In this document: in pieces, positions 25,335-34,782 of the stretch | Layout of the letters: each line of letters starts with the position of its first letter | How positions within the stretch are numbered: position 1 is the first letter of the stretch | From: Rugamonas rivuli | GTDB lineage: Bacteria; Pseudomonadota; Gammaproteobacteria; Burkholderiales; Burkholderiaceae_D | Assembly (NCBI RefSeq): GCF_009380165.1 | Contig: NZ_WHUF01000002.1 | Location: 496,001-560,000 of the forward strand | Direction of reading: 5' to 3' | DNA length: 64,000 nt | Translations under genes and position numbers: made by a program | The notes under the pieces: generated by a model | Database searches by the model: none | Told to the model about the DNA's origin: nothing | What the model saw: only the letters and a program-made list of their open reading frames with translations

Positions 25335-26501
25335 TCATGCCGCCCGCAGTGCATCGACGATTTTCATGCGGGCTGCGCGCAGCGCCGGCAGGAAGCCTCC
25401 GACCACGCCCATCGCCAGCGAAAACATGAGCGTTTTGACCACGATGGCGGGCGTCAGCCGGAAGCCGAAGGCCAGTTCGGAGAAGGACTGGAAATTGGTG
25501 GTCGAGAAGGACAGGAACTGCATCAGCGAGGCGCAGGCCAGGCCCAGCGCGCCGCCCACCACCGCCAGCAGCATGGACTCGGCCAGGAAGGCGGCCAGGA
25601 TGCTGCGGCGCTGGAAGCCCAGCGCGCGCAAGGTGCCGATCTCGCCGACGCGGTTGGCGACCGAGGCGTACATGGTGATGGTGGCGCCTATCATCGCGCC
25701 GATCGAGAAGATCACCGACAGGATCAGCCCCAGCACGCTGATGAAGGTGGACAGTGCCTTCGACTGGTCGGAGTAGAAGGTCTGTTCGCGCTTGGCGTCC
25801 AGCGTCAGGCGCGGATCGCTTTCGATGTCCTTCTTGAAGCCGTCGAACAGCGAGGTGCCGGCCAGGCGCAGCACCATGGCGGAGTAGGCGTTGCGGCGGA
25901 AGGCCGGCATCAGCTGGTCGGCGTCGCCCCAGATCTCGGAATCGAAGCCGCTGTTGCCGGCGTCGAACAGGCCGACCACGGTCCATTCGCGCTGGCCGAA
26001 GCGCAGCGTCTCGCCGATGCCGGCGCCCTCGAAGCGGCGCGCGATGCTGGCGCCGGCGATGATCTCGGAAGCGCCGGGCCGGAACATGCGGCCGGCCGTC
26101 AGCTTGACCTGCGGCCGCAGCATCATGCCGCGCTCCGAGATGCCGCGGATGATGACGTTGGACGGCTTGGCCGAACCGCGCTTGTTGAGCGAGATGAGCA
26201 CCACGGTCTCCTTCGACAGCAGCGGCTGGCCGTCGGCGCCGCGCGCGATGGCCGGATGGCTGGAGGCCACGCTGGCCTGGGTGCGGTCGATGCCGCTCTG
26301 GACTTCGGTGTCGGCGGAGCGGCGTATCAGGATCACGTTGTCGTATTCGCCGGTCGTCACCATGGTGTTGCGCAGGCCTTCGTCCAGCATCAGCACCGTG
26401 GCGAACACGAACACCACCAGCGCCAGGCCGGCGCCGGTCAGCGCGGTGGTCAGGCGGCGGGCCCACAGGTTGCGCGCTACGTAGGAAAGAGGAATCTTCA
26501 A
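25335..26501 (-). CDS. ABC transporter permease, FtsX/MacB type (second)
   Basis: 388 residues. One N-terminal membrane helix (ALTGAGLALVVFVFATVLML), a large periplasmic domain, and three C-terminal membrane helices including SVIFSIGAMIGATITMYASV and the typical RVGEIGTLRALGFQRRSIL loop define the FtsX/MacB family. These proteins do not pump across the inner membrane in the usual way but transmit force for export of periplasmic substrates or lipoproteins. It overlaps the first permease by four bases (ATGA) and is the last gene of a four-gene operon. Confidence 0.9.
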   Translation of the reverse strand: MKIPLSYVARNLWARRLTTALTGAGLALVVFVFATVLMLDEGLRNTMVTTGEYDNVILIRRSADTEVQSGIDRTQASVASSHPAIARGADGQPLLSKETVVLISLNKRGSAKPSNVIIRGISERGMMLRPQVKLTAGRMFRPGASEIIAGASIARRFEGAGIGETLRFGQREWTVVGLFDAGNSGFDSEIWGDADQLMPAFRRNAYSAMVLRLAGTSLFDGFKKDIESDPRLTLDAKREQTFYSDQSKALSTFISVLGLILSVIFSIGAMIGATITMYASVANRVGEIGTLRALGFQRRSILAAFLAESMLLAVVGGALGLACASLMQFLSFSTTNFQSFSELAFGFRLTPAIVVKTLMFSLAMGVVGGFLPALRAARMKIVDALRAA

Positions 26502-27655
26502 CCTATGCTCCTCAAGCCGTCGACGATGTTGATGCGCACCGCGCGCACGGTCGGCGCGATGGCGGCCACGGCGCCGATGGCCAGCGCCGCCAGCACCTGC
26601 TGGATCACCGTCAGCTGCGACACTTCGAACACCGGGAACATGGTGCCCATCACCTTGCCGAGGAAGGCGGCGAACGGGAACAGGATGACGATGCCGATGG
26701 CCGCGCCGAAGGCCGACAGCAGCAGCGATTCGCCGAAGATCATCAGCGTGAGGAAGCCGGGGCCGAAGCCCAGCGCCTTCAGCGTGGCGTATTCGCTCAG
26801 CCGCTCACGCGCGCTCATGGCCATGGTGTTGGCCATCACCGCCGCGATAATGATGATGACCACGAACGACACCACACGGATCGCCACCACGATCGCCTCC
26901 GACATCGACACAAAGCCCAGCTGGAAGGCCTTCTCGGTTTCGGTCAGCGTCTCGGCCAGCGAGTTGGCGAACTCATTGTCGACCGCGGCCGAGATTGCGG
27001 CGGCGTTCTCGGGCTGGTCGATCTGCACCACGTATACGCCGATCTGGTTGGCGCGGCGCGGCACGGTCCTCTTGACCGTCTCGTTGACGTAGTCCCAGTG
27101 GAAGAAGAGAGTGGCGGTGTTGGTGGTGCTTTGCTTGCCGTCGTAAATGCCGCGCACCACCAGCTCCCAGTTGCCCGGATAGATGGTGCCCTTGAGCGGA
27201 ATGATGTCGCCGACCTTGAAGCCGTATTGGTCGGCCAGCTTGCGGCCCACGATGCAGCCCTTGCGGTCGCGCAGGAAGGCAGCGCGGTCGTCGGGCGGCA
27301 GCAGGTAGTCCGGGTAGATGTTCAGGTAGGTCTCGCCGGAGATGGCGAACTGCGCGAAGAAGTTCTTCGGATCCTTGTACGTCCCCTGGAACCAGTTGGC
27401 GAAGCCGACGCCGGATACGCCCGGCACCGCGCGGATGCGCGCCTGGTAGGACAGCGGCAGCGGGAACACCAGCGAGGTCTTGTTGCGCGTGACCAGCGTG
27501 GTGTTGGATGCGCCCTCGGCGCCGGCGTACCATGCATCGACCACCGTCTGCAGCAGGCCGAAGGAAAAGATCGCCACCACCAGGCCAAGGATGGTCAGCG
27601 AGGTGCGCAGCTTGTGGCGCATGGTGTTCTTGAAGATCAGCCGCAGCGTGTACAT
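26498..27655 (-). CDS. ABC transporter permease, FtsX/MacB type (first)
   Basis: 385 residues with the same layout as the following permease: N-terminal membrane helix (LTILGLVVAIFSFGLLQTVV), a periplasmic domain (about 40-260), and three membrane helices at the end, with the loop RERLSEYATLKALGFGPGFL. Having two different permeases suggests a heterodimer. It lies 13 bp after the ATPase gene. Together with the adaptor the system resembles a MacAB-type efflux pump or a lipoprotein mover. Its substrate cannot be told. Confidence 0.9.
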   Translation of the reverse strand: MYTLRLIFKNTMRHKLRTSLTILGLVVAIFSFGLLQTVVDAWYAGAEGASNTTLVTRNKTSLVFPLPLSYQARIRAVPGVSGVGFANWFQGTYKDPKNFFAQFAISGETYLNIYPDYLLPPDDRAAFLRDRKGCIVGRKLADQYGFKVGDIIPLKGTIYPGNWELVVRGIYDGKQSTTNTATLFFHWDYVNETVKRTVPRRANQIGVYVVQIDQPENAAAISAAVDNEFANSLAETLTETEKAFQLGFVSMSEAIVVAIRVVSFVVIIIIAAVMANTMAMSARERLSEYATLKALGFGPGFLTLMIFGESLLLSAFGAAIGIVILFPFAAFLGKVMGTMFPVFEVSQLTVIQQVLAALAIGAVAAIAPTVRAVRINIVDGLRSIG

Positions 27656-27668
27656 GGCGTTGGTGGCG

Positions 27669-28367
<699 letters not shown>

Positions 28368-28368
28368 G

Positions 28369-29589
28369 TCATTTCTTCGCCAGGCTGACAAGGGCGCCGT
28401 CGTGCAGCTTGGCGTCCGGTGCCAGCACCACCTTGTCGCCGGGCTTGACGCCTTTGACTTCGGTGAGCTCGCCGATCTTGCGGCCCTGCGTGACGGCGAC
28501 CTGCCTGACCTTGTCGCCTTCGAGCAGGAACACCACCGGCTTGCCGTCGCGCGTGACGATGGCGGCCGGCTGCACGGCGGTCACGGCTTGCTTGTCCTCA
28601 GGCGGCACGGCCTTGGACAGGAAGGCCACCTTGGCGCTCATGTCCGGCAGCACGCGCGGATCGCGGTCGACGAAGCGCACCTTGACCAGCAAGGTCGCCT
28701 TGCTGCGGTCCATGGTCGGCACCATGCGCGAGACGGTGCCGGCCAGGTGCAGCTCGGGGAAGGCGTCGAGCAGGATTTCGGTCGGCTGGTCCACGCGGAT
28801 CTTGCTCAGGTTGGACTCGGAGACGTCGGCTTCCACCTCCAGCGTATCCATGTCGGCGATGGTGACGACCGCGCCCTTGCTGTCGGCGGCTGAAGAGAAG
28901 GGCGTGATGTTGTCGCCGACGTTGGCGTTCTTGGTCAGGATCACGCCGTCGAACGGGGCGCGGATCACGGTCTGGTCCAGCGCCACCTGGGCCGCCTGCG
29001 CGTTGGCCCTGGCGGCGGCGATGGCGGCGTTGTAGCCGGAGATGTTGGCCTTGGCCTTGGTCAGCCGCGCCTGCGCGGTGTCGTAGGCGGAGGCGGTGAT
29101 GAATTTTTGGTTCAGCAGTTCGGCCGTGCGTTTGAAGTTGGCCTGGGCGTCGAGCAGCTCGGCCTGGCCCTGTTCGAGGTTGGCCTGCGCGACCTTGACG
29201 TTGGCCTGTGCCTGGCCCAGCGTGGCGCTGACGTCGCGGTTCTCCAGCCGCGCGATCACTTCGTCCTTCTTGACCTTGCTGCCTTCGAGCACGCCCAGCC
29301 ACTCCAGCCGCCCGGTGGCCTTGGACGACAGCGCCGCCTTGCGCTGCGCCACCACGTAGCCGGTGGCGTTGAGCAGGGTGTAGCTCTGCGACGGCCAGGT
29401 CTGCGCGACGGTGACGGTGTCCACGCTGGCCTTGCCGCTGAACTGGCCCATGGCGACCTTGCCGCCGATGCCGGCGACGATCACCACCAGCGCGATCTTG
29501 ATCCAGCGGCGGCGCTTGGATCGCTGGCCCGGTACCTGGGTGGTCGCGCCGCGCTCGATTTTCAGCCGGGAGATGTCGGGAGTCGCCAC
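28369..29589 (-). CDS. Periplasmic adaptor (HlyD/MacA-like membrane fusion protein)
   Basis: About 406 residues if translation begins at the GTG at 29589, which has GCGAGG just before it; other in-frame starts (GTG 29616, TTG 29640) are possible. One membrane anchor (IKIALVVIVAGIGGKVAMGQ) is followed by lipoyl halves (GRLEWLGVLEGSKVKKDEVI and VIRAPFDGVILTKNANVGD), a long helical hairpin rich in Q and A between them, and beta-barrel domains. It joins the ABC pump to an outer-membrane channel. First gene of the efflux operon, divergent from a GGDEF gene. No outer-membrane channel gene is nearby. Confidence 0.9.
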   Translation of the reverse strand: MATPDISRLKIERGATTQVPGQRSKRRRWIKIALVVIVAGIGGKVAMGQFSGKASVDTVTVAQTWPSQSYTLLNATGYVVAQRKAALSSKATGRLEWLGVLEGSKVKKDEVIARLENRDVSATLGQAQANVKVAQANLEQGQAELLDAQANFKRTAELLNQKFITASAYDTAQARLTKAKANISGYNAAIAAARANAQAAQVALDQTVIRAPFDGVILTKNANVGDNITPFSSAADSKGAVVTIADMDTLEVEADVSESNLSKIRVDQPTEILLDAFPELHLAGTVSRMVPTMDRSKATLLVKVRFVDRDPRVLPDMSAKVAFLSKAVPPEDKQAVTAVQPAAIVTRDGKPVVFLLEGDKVRQVAVTQGRKIGELTEVKGVKPGDKVVLAPDAKLHDGALVSLAKK

Positions 29590-29694
29590 AAAAGCCTCGC
29601 AAGGTTTGGGTTGCACATAAGTTGACAGGAAGGTTAGCAAATAGTGCTAGAAAATTTCAATCGCTGCAAGTTGAATTGCAGTAACATATCGTGC

Positions 29695-31551
29695 ATGACT
29701 TGGAATACTTTGACTCTGCTGCGGGCCCTGCTGCTGTCCCTGCTTTTGTTTCTGGTTTTGTCGCTGCATGGCGCGGCGCAGGCCAACGATATCGTTGATG
29801 CCAGCGCGCTCCCGCGCGGCATGCTGGTGCTGACCTCGCATCTGGATGTGCTCGAAGATCCGGCGCAACAGCTCTCCATCGATGACGTGCTGGCCGCCGG
29901 CGCCCGCTTTCAGGCCAGCGGCCAGGCCGACGAGGCGCTCAGTTTCGGCTACACGCGTTCGGCTTACTGGTTGCGGTTGGATCTGCGCAATCCCGGCGCC
30001 GTGCCGCTGCAGCGCATGCTGGAGATCAGCAACGCCCGCCTGAGTTCGATCACCTTGTACACCCTCGGCGCCGACGGCCGCTACCAGGCGCTGCACACCG
30101 GCAGCGCGCAGCCGTATGCGACGCGGCCTTATCACAACCGGTATTTCGTTTTTCCGCTGGAGCTGGCGGCGCATACGCAGCAGGTGGTTTATCTGCGCAT
30201 CGCCTCCAACGGCGCCAAGCTGATCCCCGCGCGCTTGTGGTCGCCCGAGGCTTACCTGGCCTACGAGGGCCAGGACTATCTGCTGCAAGGCGTGTACTTC
30301 GGCATGGCGCTGGCCATGATGATGTTCAATCTGGTGCTGTTCGCCACGCTGGGCGACCGGCTCTACCTGATGTATGTGGCTTTTGTCGGTTGCGTCGCGC
30401 TGGGCCTGGCGGGGCAGAACGGCCTTGCGCATGAGTGGCTGTGGCCGGGCGCGCAGGGGGCGTGGCCGAACCTGTCGGCATCCATCCTGTTCTCGCTGTC
30501 GGCCGCGCTGCTGCTGGTGTTCATGCGCAGCATGCTGGGCACGCGCACGCTGGTGCCCCGGCTGGACAAGGTGCTGCTGGCCTTGCTGGCTTTCTTCGTG
30601 CTGTCGCCGGTGGCCATGGTGGTGTTCTACACGCACGTCGCAAGGCCGATCACCACCATCTGGAGCGTGGCGTCGCCGCTGATCATGATCGTCAGCCTGG
30701 CTTGTGCGTTCAAGCGGTCGCGCAGCGCCTACTATTTCAGCGGCGCGTTCTTCGTGCTCCTGATCGGCAACATGAGCAGCTCGCTGGCGGCGATGGCGCT
30801 GCTGCCGCACAATCTGCTGACCAATCACGGCAGCCAGATCGGTTCGGCCTGCGAGATGATGTTGCTGGCCTTTGCGCTGGCCGACCGCGTCCACGTGATG
30901 CGGCGCGAGAAGGCCGAGGCCCAGCGCGCCGCCTACGAAGCCCAGTCCAGCCTGATCGCCAGCCTGCAATCGTCGGAGCGGCTGCTGGAAGAGCGGGTGG
31001 CGCAGCGCACCTCGGAGCTGAACGAAGCCAATGCCCGCCTGGCGGAGTTGAGCATGACGGATAGCCTGACCGGCATCGCCAACCGCCGCCGCTTCGATGC
31101 CGTTCTGGCGACGGAATGGTCGCGCGCGGCGCGGCTGGAGCGGCCGTTGGCGGTGGGCTTGCTGGATATCGATTTCTTCAAGCGTTACAACGATCACTAC
31201 GGCCATCAGGACGGCGACGAATGCCTGCGCCGCGTGGCTGCCGAATTCGCGGCCCAGTTGCAGCGCACCGGCGACATGGTGGCCCGCTACGGTGGTGAAG
31301 AGTTCGCGTTCATCGCCCCGGCCACCGACGCCGACAGCGCGCTGACCATCGCCCGCCGCGTGTGCGAGGCGCTAGAGGCGCTGGCCCTGCCGCACGCGCA
31401 GGCGCCGGGCGGCATGCTGACGGTCAGCATCGGCGTGGCCGCATGGACGCCCAAGGCCGGCGAATCGGCCGAACAACTGCTGCGCGCAGCCGACGCCGCG
31501 CTCTACCGCGCCAAGCAACTGGGCCGCAACCGCGCCGAGCTGGATGCCTGA
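29695..31551 (+). CDS. 7TM diguanylate cyclase (7TMR-DISM plus GGDEF)
   Basis: 618 residues from the ATG at 29695. A signal peptide (LLLSLLLFLVLSLHGAAQA) and a periplasmic carbohydrate-binding-like 7TMR-DISMED2 domain (with TRSAYWLRLDLRNPG) come first, then seven membrane helices (from about GVYFGMALAMMMFNLVLF), a coiled coil (SERLLEERVAQRTSELNEAN) and a GGDEF domain. The active site is GGEEF with LDIDFFKRYND, and RTGD five residues before it is a likely inhibitory site. It is a predicted cyclic di-GMP synthase, divergent from the ABC efflux operon. Confidence 0.92.
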   Translation: MTWNTLTLLRALLLSLLLFLVLSLHGAAQANDIVDASALPRGMLVLTSHLDVLEDPAQQLSIDDVLAAGARFQASGQADEALSFGYTRSAYWLRLDLRNPGAVPLQRMLEISNARLSSITLYTLGADGRYQALHTGSAQPYATRPYHNRYFVFPLELAAHTQQVVYLRIASNGAKLIPARLWSPEAYLAYEGQDYLLQGVYFGMALAMMMFNLVLFATLGDRLYLMYVAFVGCVALGLAGQNGLAHEWLWPGAQGAWPNLSASILFSLSAALLLVFMRSMLGTRTLVPRLDKVLLALLAFFVLSPVAMVVFYTHVARPITTIWSVASPLIMIVSLACAFKRSRSAYYFSGAFFVLLIGNMSSSLAAMALLPHNLLTNHGSQIGSACEMMLLAFALADRVHVMRREKAEAQRAAYEAQSSLIASLQSSERLLEERVAQRTSELNEANARLAELSMTDSLTGIANRRRFDAVLATEWSRAARLERPLAVGLLDIDFFKRYNDHYGHQDGDECLRRVAAEFAAQLQRTGDMVARYGGEEFAFIAPATDADSALTIARRVCEALEALALPHAQAPGGMLTVSIGVAAWTPKAGESAEQLLRAADAALYRAKQLGRNRAELDA

Positions 31552-31628
31552 GATGGTGTGGTCGACCGATTACAGATAAGCTGTCTCTGACTGCACGAAA
31601 GCACTAGCTCTAGCTGAAGGAGGTTACG

Positions 31629-31736
31629 GTGAAAAAAAGTATCCTCGCCGCTGAAGTACCCACGTATGACGTTGGCGTCTTTGTCTTCGGCTACCGGCCA
31701 ATACCTGACGCTCACTTGAGAACACCAGGGCAATAA
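31629..31736 (+). CDS. Possible small protein (35 aa)
   Basis: A GTG-started frame of 35 codons preceded by AAGGAGG at proper distance, inside the 216-bp gap between the GGDEF gene and the next secreted-protein gene. The product (begins KKSILAAEVPTYDVGVFVFG) has no family I know. It may be a real small gene or the remnant of a longer one; the strong ribosome binding site is the main support. Confidence 0.3.
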   Translation: MKKSILAAEVPTYDVGVFVFGYRPIPDAHLRTPGQ

Positions 31737-31767
31737 TTTAACCCAAGTTGCCAGAAAGCCCGAAATA

Positions 31768-32301
31768 ATGGTAAAGCTCCGAATTCAACTTCAACTGATA
31801 CTAGCAACTCTATTTTTCCTGGCCTCCACAGTCAGCGCGGGGCAGGCCAATGAAGATTCGTTGATCGCGACAGCAATTTGCGACGAGGCTAAGTCCAGAG
31901 CAACTGCGATAAAGCTGTTCGACTATTCCAACAAGCTATTCGCCAAATACAAGAAAGTGAAGCCGCGTAACGAACAGATTTCAGTTGGAAAAATGTACGA
32001 AGAAGATGCCGAATTTCATGACGCGACCTTTGATACTTTCCAGGCCACCTTCATTCTTGAACCAAACGGCGATAAGAATCTTTTGACGCTTTCAAGCAAA
32101 TCTGCCAAATTTAAACTGCCGTGGGGTTTGAGATTTGCTCAATCCATGGAACAAGTCCGTAAGATCCTGGGGCCGCCCAGCGCTATCAACTCCAACACCC
32201 TTCTGTATCAAATTACCGGCGAAGCCATCAGTGAAGTGTTTTTCAATTTTGAACGTAATAAGTTGATTGAAGTGAACTGGAGTTACGGCTGGGCTGACTA
32301 G
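31768..32301 (+). CDS. Unknown exported protein (177 aa)
   Basis: A clear signal peptide (LILATLFFLASTVSAGQA) and a mature part of about 150 residues. The C-terminal half (LPWGLRFAQSMEQVRKILGP and ISEVFFNFERNKLIEVNWSY) resembles the repeated beta-alpha layout of SmpA/BamE-like small folds, but I cannot assign a family. The gene is somewhat less GC-rich than its neighbours, which may mean transfer. It stands alone. Confidence 0.65.
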   Translation: MVKLRIQLQLILATLFFLASTVSAGQANEDSLIATAICDEAKSRATAIKLFDYSNKLFAKYKKVKPRNEQISVGKMYEEDAEFHDATFDTFQATFILEPNGDKNLLTLSSKSAKFKLPWGLRFAQSMEQVRKILGPPSAINSNTLLYQITGEAISEVFFNFERNKLIEVNWSYGWAD

Positions 32302-32414
32302 CTCTTTCGGTAATCATGTCAACGCCCACTTCTGGGTGGGCTGGACATTATGGGACAGGCCGAATCGCCGATTTGCTTCTCGCGTGGAGCAATGGGACTG
32401 GGCGTTCACCGGAG

Positions 32415-33506
32415 TTACACCGGCTGCTGTTGCGTGGCGCAATGGATGCCGCCGCCACCGGCCGCGATGGCGTCGATATTCAACTGCACGATATCGCGCC
32501 CGGGGAATTGCTCGCGCAGGATGGCTTTCGTGTTGCGGTCGGCCTTGGCGTCGCCGAATTCCGGGCACAGCACGGCGCCGTTGCAGACATAGAAATTGAT
32601 GTAGCCGGCGGCGAACTCCTTGTTGCTGTATTGCGGGCGAATGTCGGCCGGCCCCGGCAAGACCACCACCTGTAGCGCACGACCTCGAGCATCGGTGGCC
32701 TTGCGCAGGATGGCGAGGTGGCGCTGGGTAACGGCGTGTTCAGCCGAGGACGGATCGCTTTCGAAACCGGCCACGACCACGCCGGGCGCGCAAAAACGCG
32801 CATAGAAATCGGTATGGCCATCGGTGATATCCTGGCCGGCGATGCCGGGCAGCCAGATGACCTTGTCGATGCCCAGCACGCGGCGCAGCTCCTGCTCGCA
32901 CGCCACCTTGCCGACGCCGGGATTACGGTTGGCGTTCAGTACGCAGCTTTCCGTGATGATGGCCGTGCCACGGCCATCGACTTCGATGCCGCCGCCTTCA
33001 AGCACCAGGCTGCTTTCCAGCGCGACAGCGCCGACGCGCGTGGTGACGAAAGCGGCCACCCGCGCATCGTCCCGGTAGTCCTGCTTTTCACCCCAGCCAT
33101 TGAAGTTGAAGTTCACGCCGGCCAGCGCGCCGCCTGGCTTCCTGACGAACACGGCGCCGGTGTCGCGCATCCACAGGTCGTCGATCGGCTGCACCAGCAG
33201 CTTGACCTTGTTGCCACACAGGCGGGCGGCCAGGTCGTAGTCCTCCTCGTTGACCAGCATGTGCACCGGCTCATAGTTGGCGATGGTTTGCGCGATGCGC
33301 GCCAGGTTCGCCTGGGCGCCGGCCTTCAGACGCTTGCCCCACACCTCGTCGTTGGCGCCGAAGGCCATCCAGGTGGCGGCATGGCGTTCGCCTTCGTCGG
33401 GCATGCGCCAGCCTTCGCCTGCGGCCAGGGCCGGCAGCGCGGGCAGGCCGATGGTGGCGCCTGCCGCCAGGCGCATCGCACGGGTGAGGAAATGTCGACG
33501 TAGCAT
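32415..33506 (-). CDS. Agmatine deiminase/peptidylarginine deiminase family protein, exported
   Basis: 363 residues. Catalytic features of agmatine deiminases (guanidino-group hydrolases) are present: WRMPDEGERHAATWMAFGA, LWMRDTGAVFVRKPGG, the acid/His site in DITDGHTDFYARF, and the nucleophilic Cys in GGGGIHCATQQQP at the C-terminus. The N-terminus (LRRHFLTRAMRLAAGATIGL) is a twin-arginine-like signal, so the enzyme likely works outside the cytoplasm. AGGAGAAG precedes the ATG at 33506. It is the downstream member of a tandem pair, 14 bp after its paralogue. Agmatine is the presumed substrate; other guanidines are possible. Confidence 0.85.
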   Translation of the reverse strand: MLRRHFLTRAMRLAAGATIGLPALPALAAGEGWRMPDEGERHAATWMAFGANDEVWGKRLKAGAQANLARIAQTIANYEPVHMLVNEEDYDLAARLCGNKVKLLVQPIDDLWMRDTGAVFVRKPGGALAGVNFNFNGWGEKQDYRDDARVAAFVTTRVGAVALESSLVLEGGGIEVDGRGTAIITESCVLNANRNPGVGKVACEQELRRVLGIDKVIWLPGIAGQDITDGHTDFYARFCAPGVVVAGFESDPSSAEHAVTQRHLAILRKATDARGRALQVVVLPGPADIRPQYSNKEFAAGYINFYVCNGAVLCPEFGDAKADRNTKAILREQFPGRDIVQLNIDAIAAGGGGIHCATQQQPV

Positions 33507-33520
33507 GGTCTTCTCCTGGC

Positions 33521-34687
33521 TTATGCAATTTCCTGCTGCGTGGTGCAATGGATGCCGCCGCCACCGGCCGCGATGGGATCGATATTGATCTGGACGATCG
33601 CGCGCCCCGGGTACAGCTCAGCATATTGCGCCTTCGCTCTGGCATCGGCCTGGGCATCGCCGAACTCGGGTATGAAAATGGCGCCCCTGGTCGCATAGTA
33701 ATTGATGTAGCCGGCGGCGAAGGTATTTGGATTGTTGCCCGGCCGGATCCGGCCGGGACCATCGACCACGACGATCTGCAATGGCTGGTTGTCGGCATCG
33801 GTGGCGGTACGCAGGATGTCCAGGTGGCGGCGGGTCAGCGCGTAGTCGTACGAGTCCGGGTCCATGTCGCGGTGTGCCGCCACCACGCCGGGGCGTACGA
33901 AGCGCGCGTAAAAGTCGGTGTGGCCGTCCGTGATGTCCTTGTTCATGATGCCGGGCAGCCAGATCACCTTGCGGATGCCCAGCAGGCGGCGCAGTTCCGC
34001 TTCGCACTCGGCCTTGCTCCAGCCGGGGTTGCGGTTGCTGTTCAACACGCAGCTCTCCGTGATGATGGCCGTGCCTTTGCCGTCGACTTCCAGCCCGCCG
34101 CCTTCAAGCACCAGACGCGTGGACAGCAGCGGCACCTGGGTACTCGCGCAGACCAGGTCGGCCACCCGGCCGTCTTTGCCGAACTGCTGCTTGTTGCCCC
34201 AGCCATTGAAGTTGAATTTGACGCCGGCCCGCTCGCCGCCAGGCTTGCGTACGAAGACCGGGCCGGTATCGCGCATCCACAGGTCGTCCAGCTCGGCGGG
34301 AATCAGCGTGACGCGTGCGTCGAGCAGTTGCCGCGCGCTAGCCAGTTCGTCCTGGCGCACCAGCATGTTGACGGGTTCGTAGGCGGCGATGGCGTTGGCG
34401 ATACGCGCCAGCGCCAGTTGCACCTGCGGCACCTGGGTCCGCGTCCAGATGGCGCTGGAGGCGCCGTAGGCCATCCACGTCGCCTTGTGGGCTTCGGCCT
34501 CGTCGGGCATGCGCCAGTTGTCGGTGTTGCTTGCCGAGCCGTTGTTGCCGCCGCCGCTGGTTGCCGGCGGCGTGACCGGTGCGGTGCCGTCGCCGCCACC
34601 GCCGCAGGCAGCCAGCAGACCGCCAAGAGCCACTGCGCCGCCGCCAGCCACGCAATGACGCAAGAAGTATCGACGTGTATTCATCAT
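33521..34687 (-). CDS. Agmatine deiminase family protein, exported, probable lipoprotein
   Basis: 388 residues, paralogous to the next gene downstream. NTRRYFLRHCVAGGGAVALG is a twin-arginine signal, and LAAC near residue 28 is a lipobox, followed by a low-complexity G/S/P linker, so it is likely a Tat-exported lipoprotein. The enzyme part has LWMRDTGPVFVRKPGG, DITDGHTDFYARFVRPG and the catalytic Cys in GGGGIHCTTQQ. With its neighbour it would convert agmatine (or a related guanidine) to N-carbamoylputrescine in the periplasm. A LysR gene is divergent from it. Confidence 0.87.
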   Translation of the reverse strand: MMNTRRYFLRHCVAGGGAVALGGLLAACGGGGDGTAPVTPPATSGGGNNGSASNTDNWRMPDEAEAHKATWMAYGASSAIWTRTQVPQVQLALARIANAIAAYEPVNMLVRQDELASARQLLDARVTLIPAELDDLWMRDTGPVFVRKPGGERAGVKFNFNGWGNKQQFGKDGRVADLVCASTQVPLLSTRLVLEGGGLEVDGKGTAIITESCVLNSNRNPGWSKAECEAELRRLLGIRKVIWLPGIMNKDITDGHTDFYARFVRPGVVAAHRDMDPDSYDYALTRRHLDILRTATDADNQPLQIVVVDGPGRIRPGNNPNTFAAGYINYYATRGAIFIPEFGDAQADARAKAQYAELYPGRAIVQINIDPIAAGGGGIHCTTQQEIA

Positions 34688-34742
34688 CTATCCCTTTATT
34701 GAGTAACAAGAACGGCATTGTGGATGGATAGAGGCATGAGAA

Positions 34743-34758
34743 CAAATGATATGATTTG
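34743..34758. promoter_or_regulatory. Candidate LysR operator
   Basis: CAAAT-N6-ATTTG dyad in the 95-bp gap between the divergent deiminase and LysR genes. Inferred from position and symmetry only. Confidence 0.35.
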
Positions 34759-34782
34759 CTTTAATCTATTAAGTTTCCTCAT

